From positions 26,534-90,533 of the forward strand of contig CALWEJ010000006.1 of NCBI GenBank assembly GCA_944377165.1: a stretch of 64,000 nt of DNA, in the 5' to 3' direction. Within the stretch, counting starts at the first letter, position 1; each line of letters starts with the position of its first letter. A program made the translations under genes and the position numbers. Shown here one piece after another: positions 43,228 to 52,056 of this stretch. The notes beneath the pieces were generated by a model. It was not told the DNA's origin, did not search any database, and was given only the letters and a program-made list of their open reading frames with translations. The DNA is from an uncultured Clostridia bacterium. Its GTDB lineage: Bacteria > Bacillota > Clostridia > Christensenellales > UBA1242.

Positions 43228-43317
43228 TATTAACTCCAAAAATTATTCTAAAGTTATTATAATTTATATTTGTATAAAAATCAAGTATTTTGTACAAAAA
43301 TGTTGTTTTTAAATAAT

Positions 43318-44016
43318 TTAAATTTTAACTGTGTTGCCAAAATATAATAAAATACCATTATAAACAGCTTCTACAAATTGATTTTTATATTCTTCAGTGT
43401 TTAATTTAGCTTCTTCAGTTGGATTAGAAATGTATCCGCATTCAATCAAGACTGCAGTATAATAGCTACAGTTTAAAATATAGTAATCTCCGACTTTAGA
43501 AGTTTTGTTTCTTGCATTTAGATATGTATAGAAACTTGACTGAATTAAATCAGCACAATATTTGCTAGCTTTGTCATTTGCTCTATAGTATGTTTCCGCT
43601 CCATATGCTGAGCTATCGCTAAAGCTATTCATATGAATGCTTATAACCAAACTAGGATTGGTGCGCTGAATTATACTAAAGCGTGCGCTCATATCACTTA
43701 ACTTTTTATTAGGTGCTGTTAGACTATATAAGCCGTCATCTGTTTTACGTGTTAGTTCTACACGAAAACCCGAATTAGTCAATTTTTCTTTAAGAGCAAG
43801 GGTATATTCCAGATTAATTTCTTTTTCAATAGTTCCATTTACTCCTACACTACCGCCGTCGCGCCCACCGTGCCCAGCATCAAGGACTATTGTATATTTA
43901 AGTTTTGATAGAGAAGCTGTTTTAACTGCATAAAATACACCAACGGCTGAACCTATTATAAGAATACATACTAAGACTATAATTAATGTACGTTTTTTAA
44001 TTGTGAGAACCTTCAT
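43318..44016 (-). CDS. cwlD: N-acetylmuramoyl-L-alanine amidase, CwlD-like
   Basis: 232 residues. One N-terminal membrane segment (about 10-30), then a complete Amidase_3 domain: H49 (DAGHGGRDGG), E64 (TIEKEIN), H128 (ISIHMNS) and catalytic E192 (LIECGYISN). No wall-binding repeats. CwlD removes peptide stems so that PdaA can form muramic delta-lactam in the spore cortex; single-domain membrane-anchored Amidase_3 proteins of this length in sporulating Clostridia are usually CwlD. No obvious Shine-Dalgarno. Unlike the amidase-like protein at 5286-6344, all zinc ligands are intact. Confidence 0.85.
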   Translation of the reverse strand: MKVLTIKKRTLIIVLVCILIIGSAVGVFYAVKTASLSKLKYTIVLDAGHGGRDGGSVGVNGTIEKEINLEYTLALKEKLTNSGFRVELTRKTDDGLYSLTAPNKKLSDMSARFSIIQRTNPSLVISIHMNSFSDSSAYGAETYYRANDKASKYCADLIQSSFYTYLNARNKTSKVGDYYILNCSYYTAVLIECGYISNPTEEAKLNTEEYKNQFVEAVYNGILLYFGNTVKI

Positions 44017-44626
44017 ATTGTATTTTATTTATGAAACTTTTCTTTTAGGACAAATAATAAAAAATGAAACTATAATTTTTTGATGTATATATAACCTGTT
44101 ATATTTAAAAGTTAAATGCAGATAAAAGTATATTTTTATTAAAAATAGTAAAATAAAGGGCTTTGAAGTATTTGTAAAATAATATGTTTTAGTTTTATTT
44201 TGATAAAAATAAGGTTTAATACTATTTCTAATGATTGCTTAGATAAAAGAGAAAATTGAAATTTTTAAAAAGTTTTATGTGCTAAGCTTATATATCTTGT
44301 GTTTTTATTATTTATATTGAGTTTTTTATAGATATTGAAAATTAAAGTTTTAAAGAGTAGATACTAACTATACACTTATGGCATAGAATTTTATTATAGA
44401 ATTATCTGATTATTTAACAATGTAATTTTTTACCCGATACTGTGGCATATCAAGTATGATTTAATTTAGATATTTACGAATTAAGTTTTATTAAGTTAGT
44501 GCGAAATTTAAAAGTTATTATACTCAAAAAGTATTGAATATTTATGTTCACTATTTAGTCCCAATTAGATTATAAAAGCAAATTAATACGTAAATTGTAG
44601 AATAGCGAATGCTGTCGAAATATGAG
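44017..44626. other. 600-bp A/T-rich spacer left of the DnaA-box cluster
   Basis: No supported gene. Its position and composition would suit an origin flank. Confidence 0.45.
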
Positions 44627-44691
44627 TTATCCACACGAAAAATGTAGTTATCCACAAGTTATCCACAAAGTTATCCACAGACTGTGGATAA
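44627..44691. promoter_or_regulatory. Candidate oriC: five perfect DnaA boxes
   Basis: TTATCCACA at 44627, 44648, 44659 and 44671, and its complement TGTGGATAA at 44683. Five exact consensus boxes in 65 bp, four in one orientation and the last inverted, followed by A/T-rich DNA suitable for unwinding. Elsewhere in the window boxes are only near-consensus. Confidence 0.85.
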
Positions 44692-44708
44692 CTTTTTAAC
44701 TATTTTGT

Positions 44709-44737
44709 TTGATTTTTTACTAATGAAAAGATAAAAT
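44709..44737 (+). promoter_or_regulatory. Leaderless promoter of the broken nrnA-like gene
   Basis: TTGATT, 17 nt, TAAAAT, then ATTAGT and ATG (6 nt). Confidence 0.7.
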
Positions 44738-44743
44738 ATTAGT

Positions 44744-45396
44744 ATGGAAAAAATAAGTTATAAGCATATTTTAGATAAAATTAAAGACTATAAATCTATT
44801 TGTATTATTGGACATATTGACCCAGACCCAGACGCGTTAGCTAGTATGGTGGCAATGAAAGAATTTATACTGGACTAATTACCGACACTATGAATTTCAC
44901 TGTAGGTGCATTTAACAAAAATGCTTTTGTGATAGCGAGCGAATGTTTTCCTCATTGCAATGTGAAAAAGATTTATGAATATTTCTTAGGTCTATTTAGT
45001 CATAAAAACTTAAAAATGACCGGAGTCGCTTTTGACAATACTGAAATGTATTTTGATAATAGGGTCGCAATCTCGCACATAAGTTTTGAAGAAGAAAAGA
45101 ATCACGGGTCTAATCCTAATGACTACGTTGGGATAGTGAATCGTATAAATAGAATAGAAAGATTGCAAATTGCCTGCTTTATTTATCCAAAAGGCGATAC
45201 ATACTACATAACACTGCGTGGTAAACCTGCAATAGATGTAGGACAAATTGCAAAGAAATTTGGTGGAGGAGGTCACGCGGGTGCGGCAGGATTCTTAAGT
45301 AAAAAATCAATTAATGAAATTAAAACTGACCTTTTACACGAATTTAAGAAAATAATTAAAGAGAAGTCAAACAGTATTTCTCCATACAAATTTTAA
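44744..45396 (+). pseudogene. NrnA/DHH-family phosphoesterase with internal deletion and frameshift
   Basis: The first 44 codons read MEKISYKHILDKIKDYKS...IIGHIDPDPDALASMVAMKEFI, the N-terminal motif I of bifunctional oligoribonuclease/PAP phosphatase NrnA, then hit TAA at 44876. In another frame from about 44866 the sequence resumes at YTGLITDTMNFTVGAF, which normally lies over 100 residues later, and continues through the DHHA1 domain to GGGGHAGAAGFLS and the end. The DHH-motif core between these parts is missing. So the gene carries an internal deletion with frame change. A product starting at 44890 (168 residues) would hold only the DHHA1 part. It keeps a promoter and a terminator. Confidence 0.85.
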
Positions 45397-45447
45397 TAAA
45401 ATATCAAGTGAACCTTTAAATTTCCTTAAATTCATTTTAATAAAAAT

Positions 45448-45492
45448 AAAGAGTTGTATAAGATAGTTTACACTAGCTACAACTCTTTATTT
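45448..45492. terminator. Bidirectional terminator
   Basis: AAAGAGTTGTA / TACAACTCTTT 11-bp stem, 19-nt loop, with T-rich flank ATTTTAGTTTTT. Confidence 0.8.
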
Positions 45493-45683
45493 TAGTTTTT
45501 AGTGTTTTCTTTTTCGTAGAACAAATAACGCATACTAAATTTAATACAAGGTTAATAACAAATTAATAAACAAGCAATAATAAGTAATAATAAATAGCTG
45601 ATTAAAATAATAAAGTTATTTTTATATATCTATAAAGATATGATGTGATTTTTATCATACAATTTTATTCGTCTATAGATTTT

Positions 45684-47114
45684 TTAACGTCCTAAATCTG
45701 CCATAATATTATCGCGTACACGTAATGCTCCGCTATTTGTAGATATGTTAATTTTGTTTGTGCTTGTACTATTTGTTTGGATATTGAAAGAGGTTAATTC
45801 TTTAGCTGTATGTGGTTCGCCAGCTGGCAATCCAGCATAATATACATCTACATTCCCTGAATTTGAAGACGTGGTTAAAGTTAAAGTATTGTTTGAATCA
45901 AATTGAACATAAATATCACCGTTTTGTCCATTAATAGTACTTGCACCATTCACTGTATTAAAGTAAATATTAGCGCGACCTCTGTTAGTAATATCGACGA
46001 ATGTTCTATCTACGTTTTTTGCTTCAATTTTGCCATTGTTAGTCTTAGCATCTAGAAAATTAATAGTAGTATCATTATCCCCTGATATAAAGGTTATAAC
46101 AATATCTCCATAATCGGATTCAGTCGAAATGTTTGAGTAAGCTAAATCTACAGTTATTTTACCGTTAGTAGTCACCAAACTTGCATTTGAGAACATTTCT
46201 TTTACATTAATTGAACCGTTAGCCGTAATAAGAGTTGGATTTCCGTAAGCCTTATTAATGGAAATTTTACCAGATTTCGTTAACTGAATACTTCCGCCTA
46301 ACAAGGTGTCAATATAGATGTTAGTATCACTACTTTGAACGTCAATTAAATTAATAGTTTTTGCTTCAATTCTCCCGCCCGCTAGGTTAGAATCAAATAA
46401 TAAATTATTACAATTCCCAAGTAAGATTACCCCATTAGAATTTTTTTCTATTATAAGTTCGTCAATAGCATTACTTGTAGAATCAAATTTTCCAGAAGTG
46501 ACAGAAAGAGTCACTCTATTATTATTCATTACTACGTCTTTTCCCAAAGTAAAGTCCGCTTTATTAAGTTCTAAATCGAGTGAACCTTTAATATTACCTG
46601 ATAACATATCAAAGTCGCCACTAGTTGTTGAATAACTCAAGTCATTAACCGATAGAGTGGAAGAATTAAAAGTAGTATCAGCATTTTTATTTTTTAGACT
46701 AAAATTAAGATTTGAATCTTCAGGCAAACGAATTTCAATAAACGAATCATTTACAATACACGCGCCATATGGTTCGCTAATAGTGATATTTATGCTAGAC
46801 GAAGAAAGTTCAGCTGAGATTTCCACTGTACTATGACTTTCGTGAACGAAGCCTAACGAATTTGAATACACGCGAACGGACATATATTCATTAGCGCTTG
46901 TCACAAAACGGACAGGGTACGACCTAGAATTAACAAACACTGTTGTTCCGTCCGTTAAATTATATCCAGACGAATAAAAGTTTTCGTTTAAGCTTATATA
47001 CATTATTCCAAAAAGGTTAGAATTAGGCACGAAAAATAGGTATAAAATTCCTACACATAATAAGCCTATTAATAGCAACAATGTAATTAAAAAATATTTC
47101 CAAAATTTCTTCAT
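45684..47114 (-). CDS. DUF4097-like membrane-anchored beta-helix protein
   Basis: 476 residues. A single N-terminal membrane segment (about 6-30) is followed by a long run of short beta-strands with the repeating pattern xSGxIxVxxxxG / NGKIxVxxA (for example TTSGDFDML, TANGSINVKEM, TTNGKITVDLA, NNGKIEAKNV, GQNGDIYVQF), as in the DUF4097 adhesin-like or bactofilin-like beta-helix families. The bulk should lie outside the membrane. Function unknown; DUF4097 proteins elsewhere often sit next to PspC-type regulators, but none is here. The promoter (TTGACA, 17 nt, TAAAAT) ends 6 nt before the ATG. Confidence 0.75.
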   Translation of the reverse strand: MKKFWKYFLITLLLLIGLLCVGILYLFFVPNSNLFGIMYISLNENFYSSGYNLTDGTTVFVNSRSYPVRFVTSANEYMSVRVYSNSLGFVHESHSTVEISAELSSSSINITISEPYGACIVNDSFIEIRLPEDSNLNFSLKNKNADTTFNSSTLSVNDLSYSTTSGDFDMLSGNIKGSLDLELNKADFTLGKDVVMNNNRVTLSVTSGKFDSTSNAIDELIIEKNSNGVILLGNCNNLLFDSNLAGGRIEAKTINLIDVQSSDTNIYIDTLLGGSIQLTKSGKISINKAYGNPTLITANGSINVKEMFSNASLVTTNGKITVDLAYSNISTESDYGDIVITFISGDNDTTINFLDAKTNNGKIEAKNVDRTFVDITNRGRANIYFNTVNGASTINGQNGDIYVQFDSNNTLTLTTSSNSGNVDVYYAGLPAGEPHTAKELTSFNIQTNSTSTNKINISTNSGALRVRDNIMADLGR

Positions 47115-47120
47115 ACTCTT

Positions 47121-47149
47121 ATTTTATATTTTTTATTGTTTTTTGTCAA
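47121..47149 (-). promoter_or_regulatory. Leaderless promoter of the DUF4097-like gene
   Basis: TTGACA, 17 nt, TAAAAT, then AAGAGT and ATG (6 nt). AAGAG could also act as a weak Shine-Dalgarno. Confidence 0.75.
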
Positions 47150-47429
47150 TAGAAAGGATTAAATAATTGCTTTATAGATAAGACTATATACTAAATTATA
47201 TTGCTATGCTAATGCCAAATAAAGAATTAAGTTGCTATTTTTTTAAGTGTGTTTTTAATAATTTTACAATCTCTTTGCGCGCGCATATTATAAGGATATA
47301 TAATTAATTAAGTAAAATCTTATTATCTTTACGACTATAGAAATTAAATAGATAAAACATAAAAAATAAGATATAATCAAAACTTACAATAAATTAATAA
47401 ATGCCGATTAAAACTATTATCAAATAAAA
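47150..47429. other. A/T-rich divergent spacer
   Basis: No gene. A short GCGCGCGC tract sits near 47276-47284. Confidence 0.4.
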
Positions 47430-47458
47430 TTGATTATTGTATTAAAAAATGATACAAT
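47430..47458 (+). promoter_or_regulatory. Promoter of the dTMP-kinase gene
   Basis: TTGATT, 17 nt, TACAAT, 18 nt before the ATG, with GGGGG as ribosome binding site between. Confidence 0.7.
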
Positions 47459-47476
47459 ACTTTCTAGGGGGCAATT

Positions 47477-48124
47477 ATGTTAATCGACATTGAAGGAACG
47501 GACGGGAGCGGTAAAGCAACACAAACTAAACTTTTATATGACTATCTAGTTAGTTTAGGTAAGAAGTGTAAAATTGTGAGTTTTCCTAATTATGAAAGCG
47601 CTTCAAGCGGACCAGTTAAATTGTATTTGAATGGCGATTTAGGGGAGAATTCAAAAATAAATTCATATCAAGCTAGCGCAATATTTGCGATAGACCGAGT
47701 TTGTACAATGGCGAATATTGTTTGTAGCGACTATGATTATGTTCTTTTTGATAGGTATTCGCCTAGCAATATGATTCATCAGTCAACAAAAATTAAAGAT
47801 AAAAAAGAGTTGGATGCATTTTTAGATTGGGTGCAAGATTTTGAATTCAACAAGCTTAATCTACCAAAGCCAGACAAAATATTATTCTTAGATATGCCGG
47901 TAAAAAATTCAATTAGTTTAATTAATGGACGAACTGAGTTAAAAAATATGTCGAAGCGCGATATTTTAGAAGAAGATGCTTTTCACTTATCGCTAGCATA
48001 CGAGAGAGCAAAATATGTGAGCAAGAAATTTAATTGGTTGCACATAGATTGTGTTGATAGTAAAGGCAATATTAAAGATATAAACGAAATCCATAAAGAG
48101 ATAGTAAAAGTTTTAAATTTATAG
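47477..48124 (+). CDS. tmk: Thymidylate kinase-like dNMP kinase
   Basis: 215 residues. P-loop IEGTDGSGKATQTK (4-17), FPNYES, the DR motif FDRYSPSN (with Tyr-Ser following) and a lid region with GRTELKNMSKRDILEEDAFH. It phosphorylates dTMP to dTDP. The lid lacks the usual LD.P..GL order and the region around 120-140 is unusual, so this is a divergent member of the family. GGGGG ribosome binding site. alaS follows 61 bp downstream. Confidence 0.75.
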   Translation: MLIDIEGTDGSGKATQTKLLYDYLVSLGKKCKIVSFPNYESASSGPVKLYLNGDLGENSKINSYQASAIFAIDRVCTMANIVCSDYDYVLFDRYSPSNMIHQSTKIKDKKELDAFLDWVQDFEFNKLNLPKPDKILFLDMPVKNSISLINGRTELKNMSKRDILEEDAFHLSLAYERAKYVSKKFNWLHIDCVDSKGNIKDINEIHKEIVKVLNL

Positions 48125-48153
48125 TTTACTTTTTACGTTAAATGTGCTAAAAT
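48125..48153 (+). promoter_or_regulatory. alaS promoter
   Basis: TTTACT, 17 nt, TAAAAT with extended TG, 32 nt before the alaS ATG; it overlaps the end of the kinase gene. Confidence 0.6.
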
Positions 48154-48185
48154 CAATCGATTATATAGGGATATACGGAGATTTT

Positions 48186-50009
48186 ATGAAAATAACAGGT
48201 AAAGAATTACGTGAAAAATGGTTAAAATTTTATGAGAGTAAAGGGCACGTCAATATAGGGGCAGTGTCACTAATAGGGGACGGCAGTACAGGCGTTATGT
48301 TTAACGTCGCTGGTATGCAACCACTTATGCCATATCTATTAGGTCAACCACACCCTTCAGGCAAAAAAAGACTCTGCAACGTTCAAGGCTGTGTTAGGAC
48401 AGTCGATATTGAAGCAGTAGGCGATGCTAGTCATTTTACATTCTTTGAAATGATGGGCAACTGGAGCTTAGGCGACTATTTTAAGAAAGAGAAAACGGCT
48501 TGGACATTCGAACTATTGACTAAAGAATTTGGACTAGACAAAGATAAAATTTGTGCGACAGTCTTCGCTGGAAACGAAAGTGTTCCGCGCGATGAAGAAA
48601 CGGCTAATTATCTAAAAGAATTAGGCATCAAACCAGAAAATATCTATTATAAGGGAAAGTCAGATAACTGGTGGGAACTTGAAGGTACAGTTGGAACACC
48701 TTGCGGACCAGATAATGAATGGTTCTACCCTATTAATGATAAAAAATGTTCGCCAAACTGCGACATTGATTGCAAATGTGGACGTTTTGTTGAAATAGGA
48801 AACGACGTTTATATGCAATATGAAAAGACTGCGGACGGGTATATACCTTTAAAAAATAAAAACGTTGATACAGGGTTCGGATTCGAACGTATGTTAATGT
48901 TCTTAAATGGTATAACGGACGGCTATAAAACTGACCTTTTCGTTGAAGTTATGAATTATTTAGAGAGCGCATTGAATGTAAAATATGATGAAGACGCGGA
49001 GATTACGCGCTCTATGCGAATAATTGCTGACCATATTCGTACAACAGTTATGCTTATTGGAGATGTTAATGGTATTGTGCCTAGCAATATCGGCGCTGGC
49101 TACATTTTAAGAAGAATTATGCGTAGGGCAATTAGGCACGCAAATAAGATAGGGCTTAGTTCAGAAGGTCTTATCGAAGTTGCTAAGATATTTATCGAAA
49201 AAGTTTATGCTGAAGCTTATCCACTATTAGTAGAGAAAGAGAGTTATATCTTATCTGAAATTCAAAAGGAAATGGACAAATTTAATAAGGCACTTGAATT
49301 AGGATTAAAAGAGTTCGATAAAGTTATTAGTGGAATCAAAAGACATAAAGAGTTCGCTAGCAAAACTAACGAAGTTGTTAAAGACGAAATAAGCGGAAAA
49401 TCAGCTTTTAGGTTATATGATACGTTCGGTTTCCCTATTGAACTTACTATCGAACTTGCTAGTGAAAACGGCTTTACAGTAGATGAAGAAGGGTTTAAAC
49501 GCGCATTTGAGGAGCATCAAGAGAAGTCAAAAGCTATTCCGCAAGGTGCATTCAAGAGTGGACTAAGTGACCACGGCGAACAGACAACAAAATATCATAC
49601 CGCTACGCACTTATTAAATGCGGCTTTGAAAATAGTTTTAGGGAATAGTTGTCACCAAATGGGTTCGAATATTACAGAAGAGCGATTAAGATTCGACTTC
49701 CCTTGCGACCATAAGATGACACAAGGCGAATTAAAACGTGTAGAAGATATTGTTAATTCGTGGATTAAAGCAGGATACAATGTGACAAGCGAAGAAATGG
49801 CAAAATCAAAAGCGGTAGAAATCGGAGCGGAGCATCAATTCATTGAGCGATATCCAGATATCGTTAGTGTGTATTCAATAGGCGATGTTTCTAAAGAAAT
49901 TTGTACAGGTCCGCACGTTAAAAATACTAATGAGTTAGGTCATTTCAAAATCGTGAAAGAAGAAAGTTCTAGTGCAGGTGTTAGACGTATTAAAGCAATT
50001 TTAGAGTAA
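48186..50009 (+). CDS. alaS: Alanyl-tRNA synthetase, short form lacking the C-Ala domain
   Basis: 607 residues from the ATG at 48186 (GGAG 6 nt upstream), against about 870 for most bacterial AlaRS. The catalytic core is complete: FNVAGMQPLMPYL, CNVQGCVRTVDIEAVGDASHFTFFEMMGNWSLGDYF, GTVGTPCGPDNEWF and GFGFERMLM. The helical tRNA-recognition region and the editing domain follow, with zinc ligands HTATH and CTGPH. The sequence stops there, so the DHHA1-like C-Ala domain is missing. Charging should be possible; dimerisation and tRNA elbow contact must differ. A terminator lies 150 bp downstream. Confidence 0.9.
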   Translation: MKITGKELREKWLKFYESKGHVNIGAVSLIGDGSTGVMFNVAGMQPLMPYLLGQPHPSGKKRLCNVQGCVRTVDIEAVGDASHFTFFEMMGNWSLGDYFKKEKTAWTFELLTKEFGLDKDKICATVFAGNESVPRDEETANYLKELGIKPENIYYKGKSDNWWELEGTVGTPCGPDNEWFYPINDKKCSPNCDIDCKCGRFVEIGNDVYMQYEKTADGYIPLKNKNVDTGFGFERMLMFLNGITDGYKTDLFVEVMNYLESALNVKYDEDAEITRSMRIIADHIRTTVMLIGDVNGIVPSNIGAGYILRRIMRRAIRHANKIGLSSEGLIEVAKIFIEKVYAEAYPLLVEKESYILSEIQKEMDKFNKALELGLKEFDKVISGIKRHKEFASKTNEVVKDEISGKSAFRLYDTFGFPIELTIELASENGFTVDEEGFKRAFEEHQEKSKAIPQGAFKSGLSDHGEQTTKYHTATHLLNAALKIVLGNSCHQMGSNITEERLRFDFPCDHKMTQGELKRVEDIVNSWIKAGYNVTSEEMAKSKAVEIGAEHQFIERYPDIVSVYSIGDVSKEICTGPHVKNTNELGHFKIVKEESSSAGVRRIKAILE

Positions 50010-50157
50010 TATATTAAATCATATTAATTTTAGCGAGTTAATTCTTAAATTTAATAAAAAAAACTTGTTAGTTGAATAATTAAAATAAGAGATAATATAA
50101 AATTCTTACATTGCTTTGTTAAACCTAGATTTTTATGATATAACCGCTGTTAATAAT

Positions 50158-50186
50158 AAAAGATGACAAAACTGTCATCTTTTTTA
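50158..50186 (+). terminator. alaS terminator
   Basis: AAAAGATGACA / TGTCATCTTTT perfect stem, AAAC loop, then TT. Confidence 0.85.
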
Positions 50187-50233
50187 TTCTACTGAAATTA
50201 GAGCAAGAGAATTTTAAAATTATTTTAAAATAT

Positions 50234-50262
50234 TTTACATTTTTTTTGCTTTATATTATAAT
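50234..50262 (+). promoter_or_regulatory. glnS promoter
   Basis: TTTACA, 17 nt, TATAAT, 19 nt before the start codon with AAAGGAG between. Confidence 0.75.
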
Positions 50263-50281
50263 TCAAACAAAGGAGTTATTA

Positions 50282-51913
50282 ATGGAAAACATTACACCTA
50301 GTAATTTCATAGAACAAGAGATTGTTTCAGATATAAAAGAAAAGGGACTTAAAACTATCGTCACGCGTTTCCCTCCTGAACCTAATGGTTATACGCATAT
50401 TGGGCACGCTAAGGCTATTTGCATCGACTTTATGACCGCAAAAAAGTTTAAAGGTTATACAAACCTTAGAATGGACGACACTAATCCTAGCAAGGAGAGT
50501 ATGCATTATGTAAAGGCACTTATGAACGACATTAAGTGGTTGGGCTTTAAGTGGAAACATATGTATTATGCGAGCGATTATTACGAATTTATTTACGATT
50601 GTGCTATTGACTTAATCAAGCAGGGAAAAGCATTTGTTTGTGACCTTAGTGCAGATGAAATTAGTGCTACTCGCGGTACATTAACTGAGCCGGGGAAAGA
50701 AAGCCCATATAGAAATCGTTCGATAGAAGAAAACTTGAAGTTATTCGAAGATATGCGTGCTGGAAAGTTTGCAGACGGAACGCGTACATTGCGCGCAAAA
50801 ATTGATATGGCTCACCCTAATATCAATATGCGTGACCCAGTTATTTATAGAATACAACACGTTCGCCATTTTAGACAAGGAGATAAGTGGTGCATTTATC
50901 CTATGTATGACTTTGCGCACCCATTGTCAGACGCGCACGAAGGTATAACACATTCGTTATGTAGCCTTGAATTTGAAGACCATAGACCGCTTTATAATTG
51001 GGTTATAGATAATTGTAGGTTAATTAAAGGGGTTAAACCGCGTCAGATTGAGTTCGCGCGCTTAAATATAGACGGAACAGTGCTTTCTAAACGTTATTTT
51101 ATTAGTATTGTAAACAAAGGATATGTTGACGGTTGGGACGACCCACGTATGCCAACTCTTGCTGGATTTAGAAGAAAAGGTTATACCGCCAATTCAATTA
51201 AAGAATTTTGTAAACGTATCGGTGTTTCAAAATCAAATAGTCTTGTACAACCACACATTTTAGAGGCGTGCATTAGGGAAGAATTGAATCAGAATGCAAC
51301 GCGTGTCGTAGCAGTTGTTGACCCTATTAAAGTAAATATAACTAACTATGATTCCGCTAAGGCTGAAAAGATAAAAATCTCTAATAATCCAACTGTAAAA
51401 AATAGTAAATCACATACAATGATGTTCACTAACGAACTCTATATTGAACGTGAAGACTTTATGATTGAGCCTACACCAAAATTTTTCCGTCTAGTTCCTA
51501 ACGGATATGTACGACTTATGGGAGCATATGTCATTAAGTGCGATGAAGTAGTTAAAGACGAAAATGGCAATATCGACCACTTAAATTGCTCTATCGTCTA
51601 TGATGCAAAAGAACAAGGTATAAAGCCAAAGGGCACAATACATTGGTTAAGCCGTAAGTACTCTGAACGCGTTCGTACGCGCAAGTATGGTAATTTATTG
51701 AAAGAAGGCGAAGTGTACGAAGAAGAGATATTAGATAAAATCATTAATCCTGAATCAATGATTGAAAAAGTTTCGTACGTTGAGCCGTCCGCACTTAAAC
51801 AAAAATCAAATATGCAGTTCGTTCGTATGGGATATTACATTGAAGATAAGAAGTTATCTAAAAAAGGTGACCGAATCTATATTGAAACAGTATCGCTAAA
51901 AGATAGTAAATAA
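50282..51913 (+). CDS. glnS: Glutaminyl-tRNA synthetase
   Basis: 543 residues from the ATG at 50282, with AAAGGAG upstream. Class I core: TRFPPEPNGYTHIGHAKA (HIGH), the DDTNPSKE stretch, and the KMSKS counterpart VLSKRYF, all typical of GlnRS; the C-terminal beta-barrel anticodon domain begins near 340 (DPIKVNITNY). It charges tRNA-Gln directly. Many Firmicutes use the GatCAB transamidation route, so glnS marks a lineage that acquired GlnRS, as in several gut Clostridia. It has its own promoter and terminator. Confidence 0.95.
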   Translation: MENITPSNFIEQEIVSDIKEKGLKTIVTRFPPEPNGYTHIGHAKAICIDFMTAKKFKGYTNLRMDDTNPSKESMHYVKALMNDIKWLGFKWKHMYYASDYYEFIYDCAIDLIKQGKAFVCDLSADEISATRGTLTEPGKESPYRNRSIEENLKLFEDMRAGKFADGTRTLRAKIDMAHPNINMRDPVIYRIQHVRHFRQGDKWCIYPMYDFAHPLSDAHEGITHSLCSLEFEDHRPLYNWVIDNCRLIKGVKPRQIEFARLNIDGTVLSKRYFISIVNKGYVDGWDDPRMPTLAGFRRKGYTANSIKEFCKRIGVSKSNSLVQPHILEACIREELNQNATRVVAVVDPIKVNITNYDSAKAEKIKISNNPTVKNSKSHTMMFTNELYIEREDFMIEPTPKFFRLVPNGYVRLMGAYVIKCDEVVKDENGNIDHLNCSIVYDAKEQGIKPKGTIHWLSRKYSERVRTRKYGNLLKEGEVYEEEILDKIINPESMIEKVSYVEPSALKQKSNMQFVRMGYYIEDKKLSKKGDRIYIETVSLKDSK

Positions 51914-51937
51914 AATACTTTAATTTTATGTAAAAAC

Positions 51938-51970
51938 TAAGGGACTTTAATTTATAAGTCCCTTTTTATT
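51938..51970 (+). terminator. glnS terminator
   Basis: AAGGGACTT / AAGTCCCTT stem (51939-51964) followed by TTTATT. Confidence 0.85.
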
Positions 51971-52021
51971 GCTTCAATATAATTTAAAGTGAGTTATTTT
52001 TGAAATTTTAATTATGATAGT

Positions 52022-52049
52022 TTGTTTTTTCTAATAAGTTTGATATAAT
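52022..52049 (+). promoter_or_regulatory. Leaderless lepB promoter
   Basis: TTGTTT, 16 nt, TATAAT, then AATCAAT and ATG (7 nt). Confidence 0.6.
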
Positions 52050-52056
52050 AATCAAT

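Noticed and set aside
44017..44626. Possible small genes left of the DnaA-box cluster
   Set aside because: Only short frames without ribosome binding sites or codon bias.
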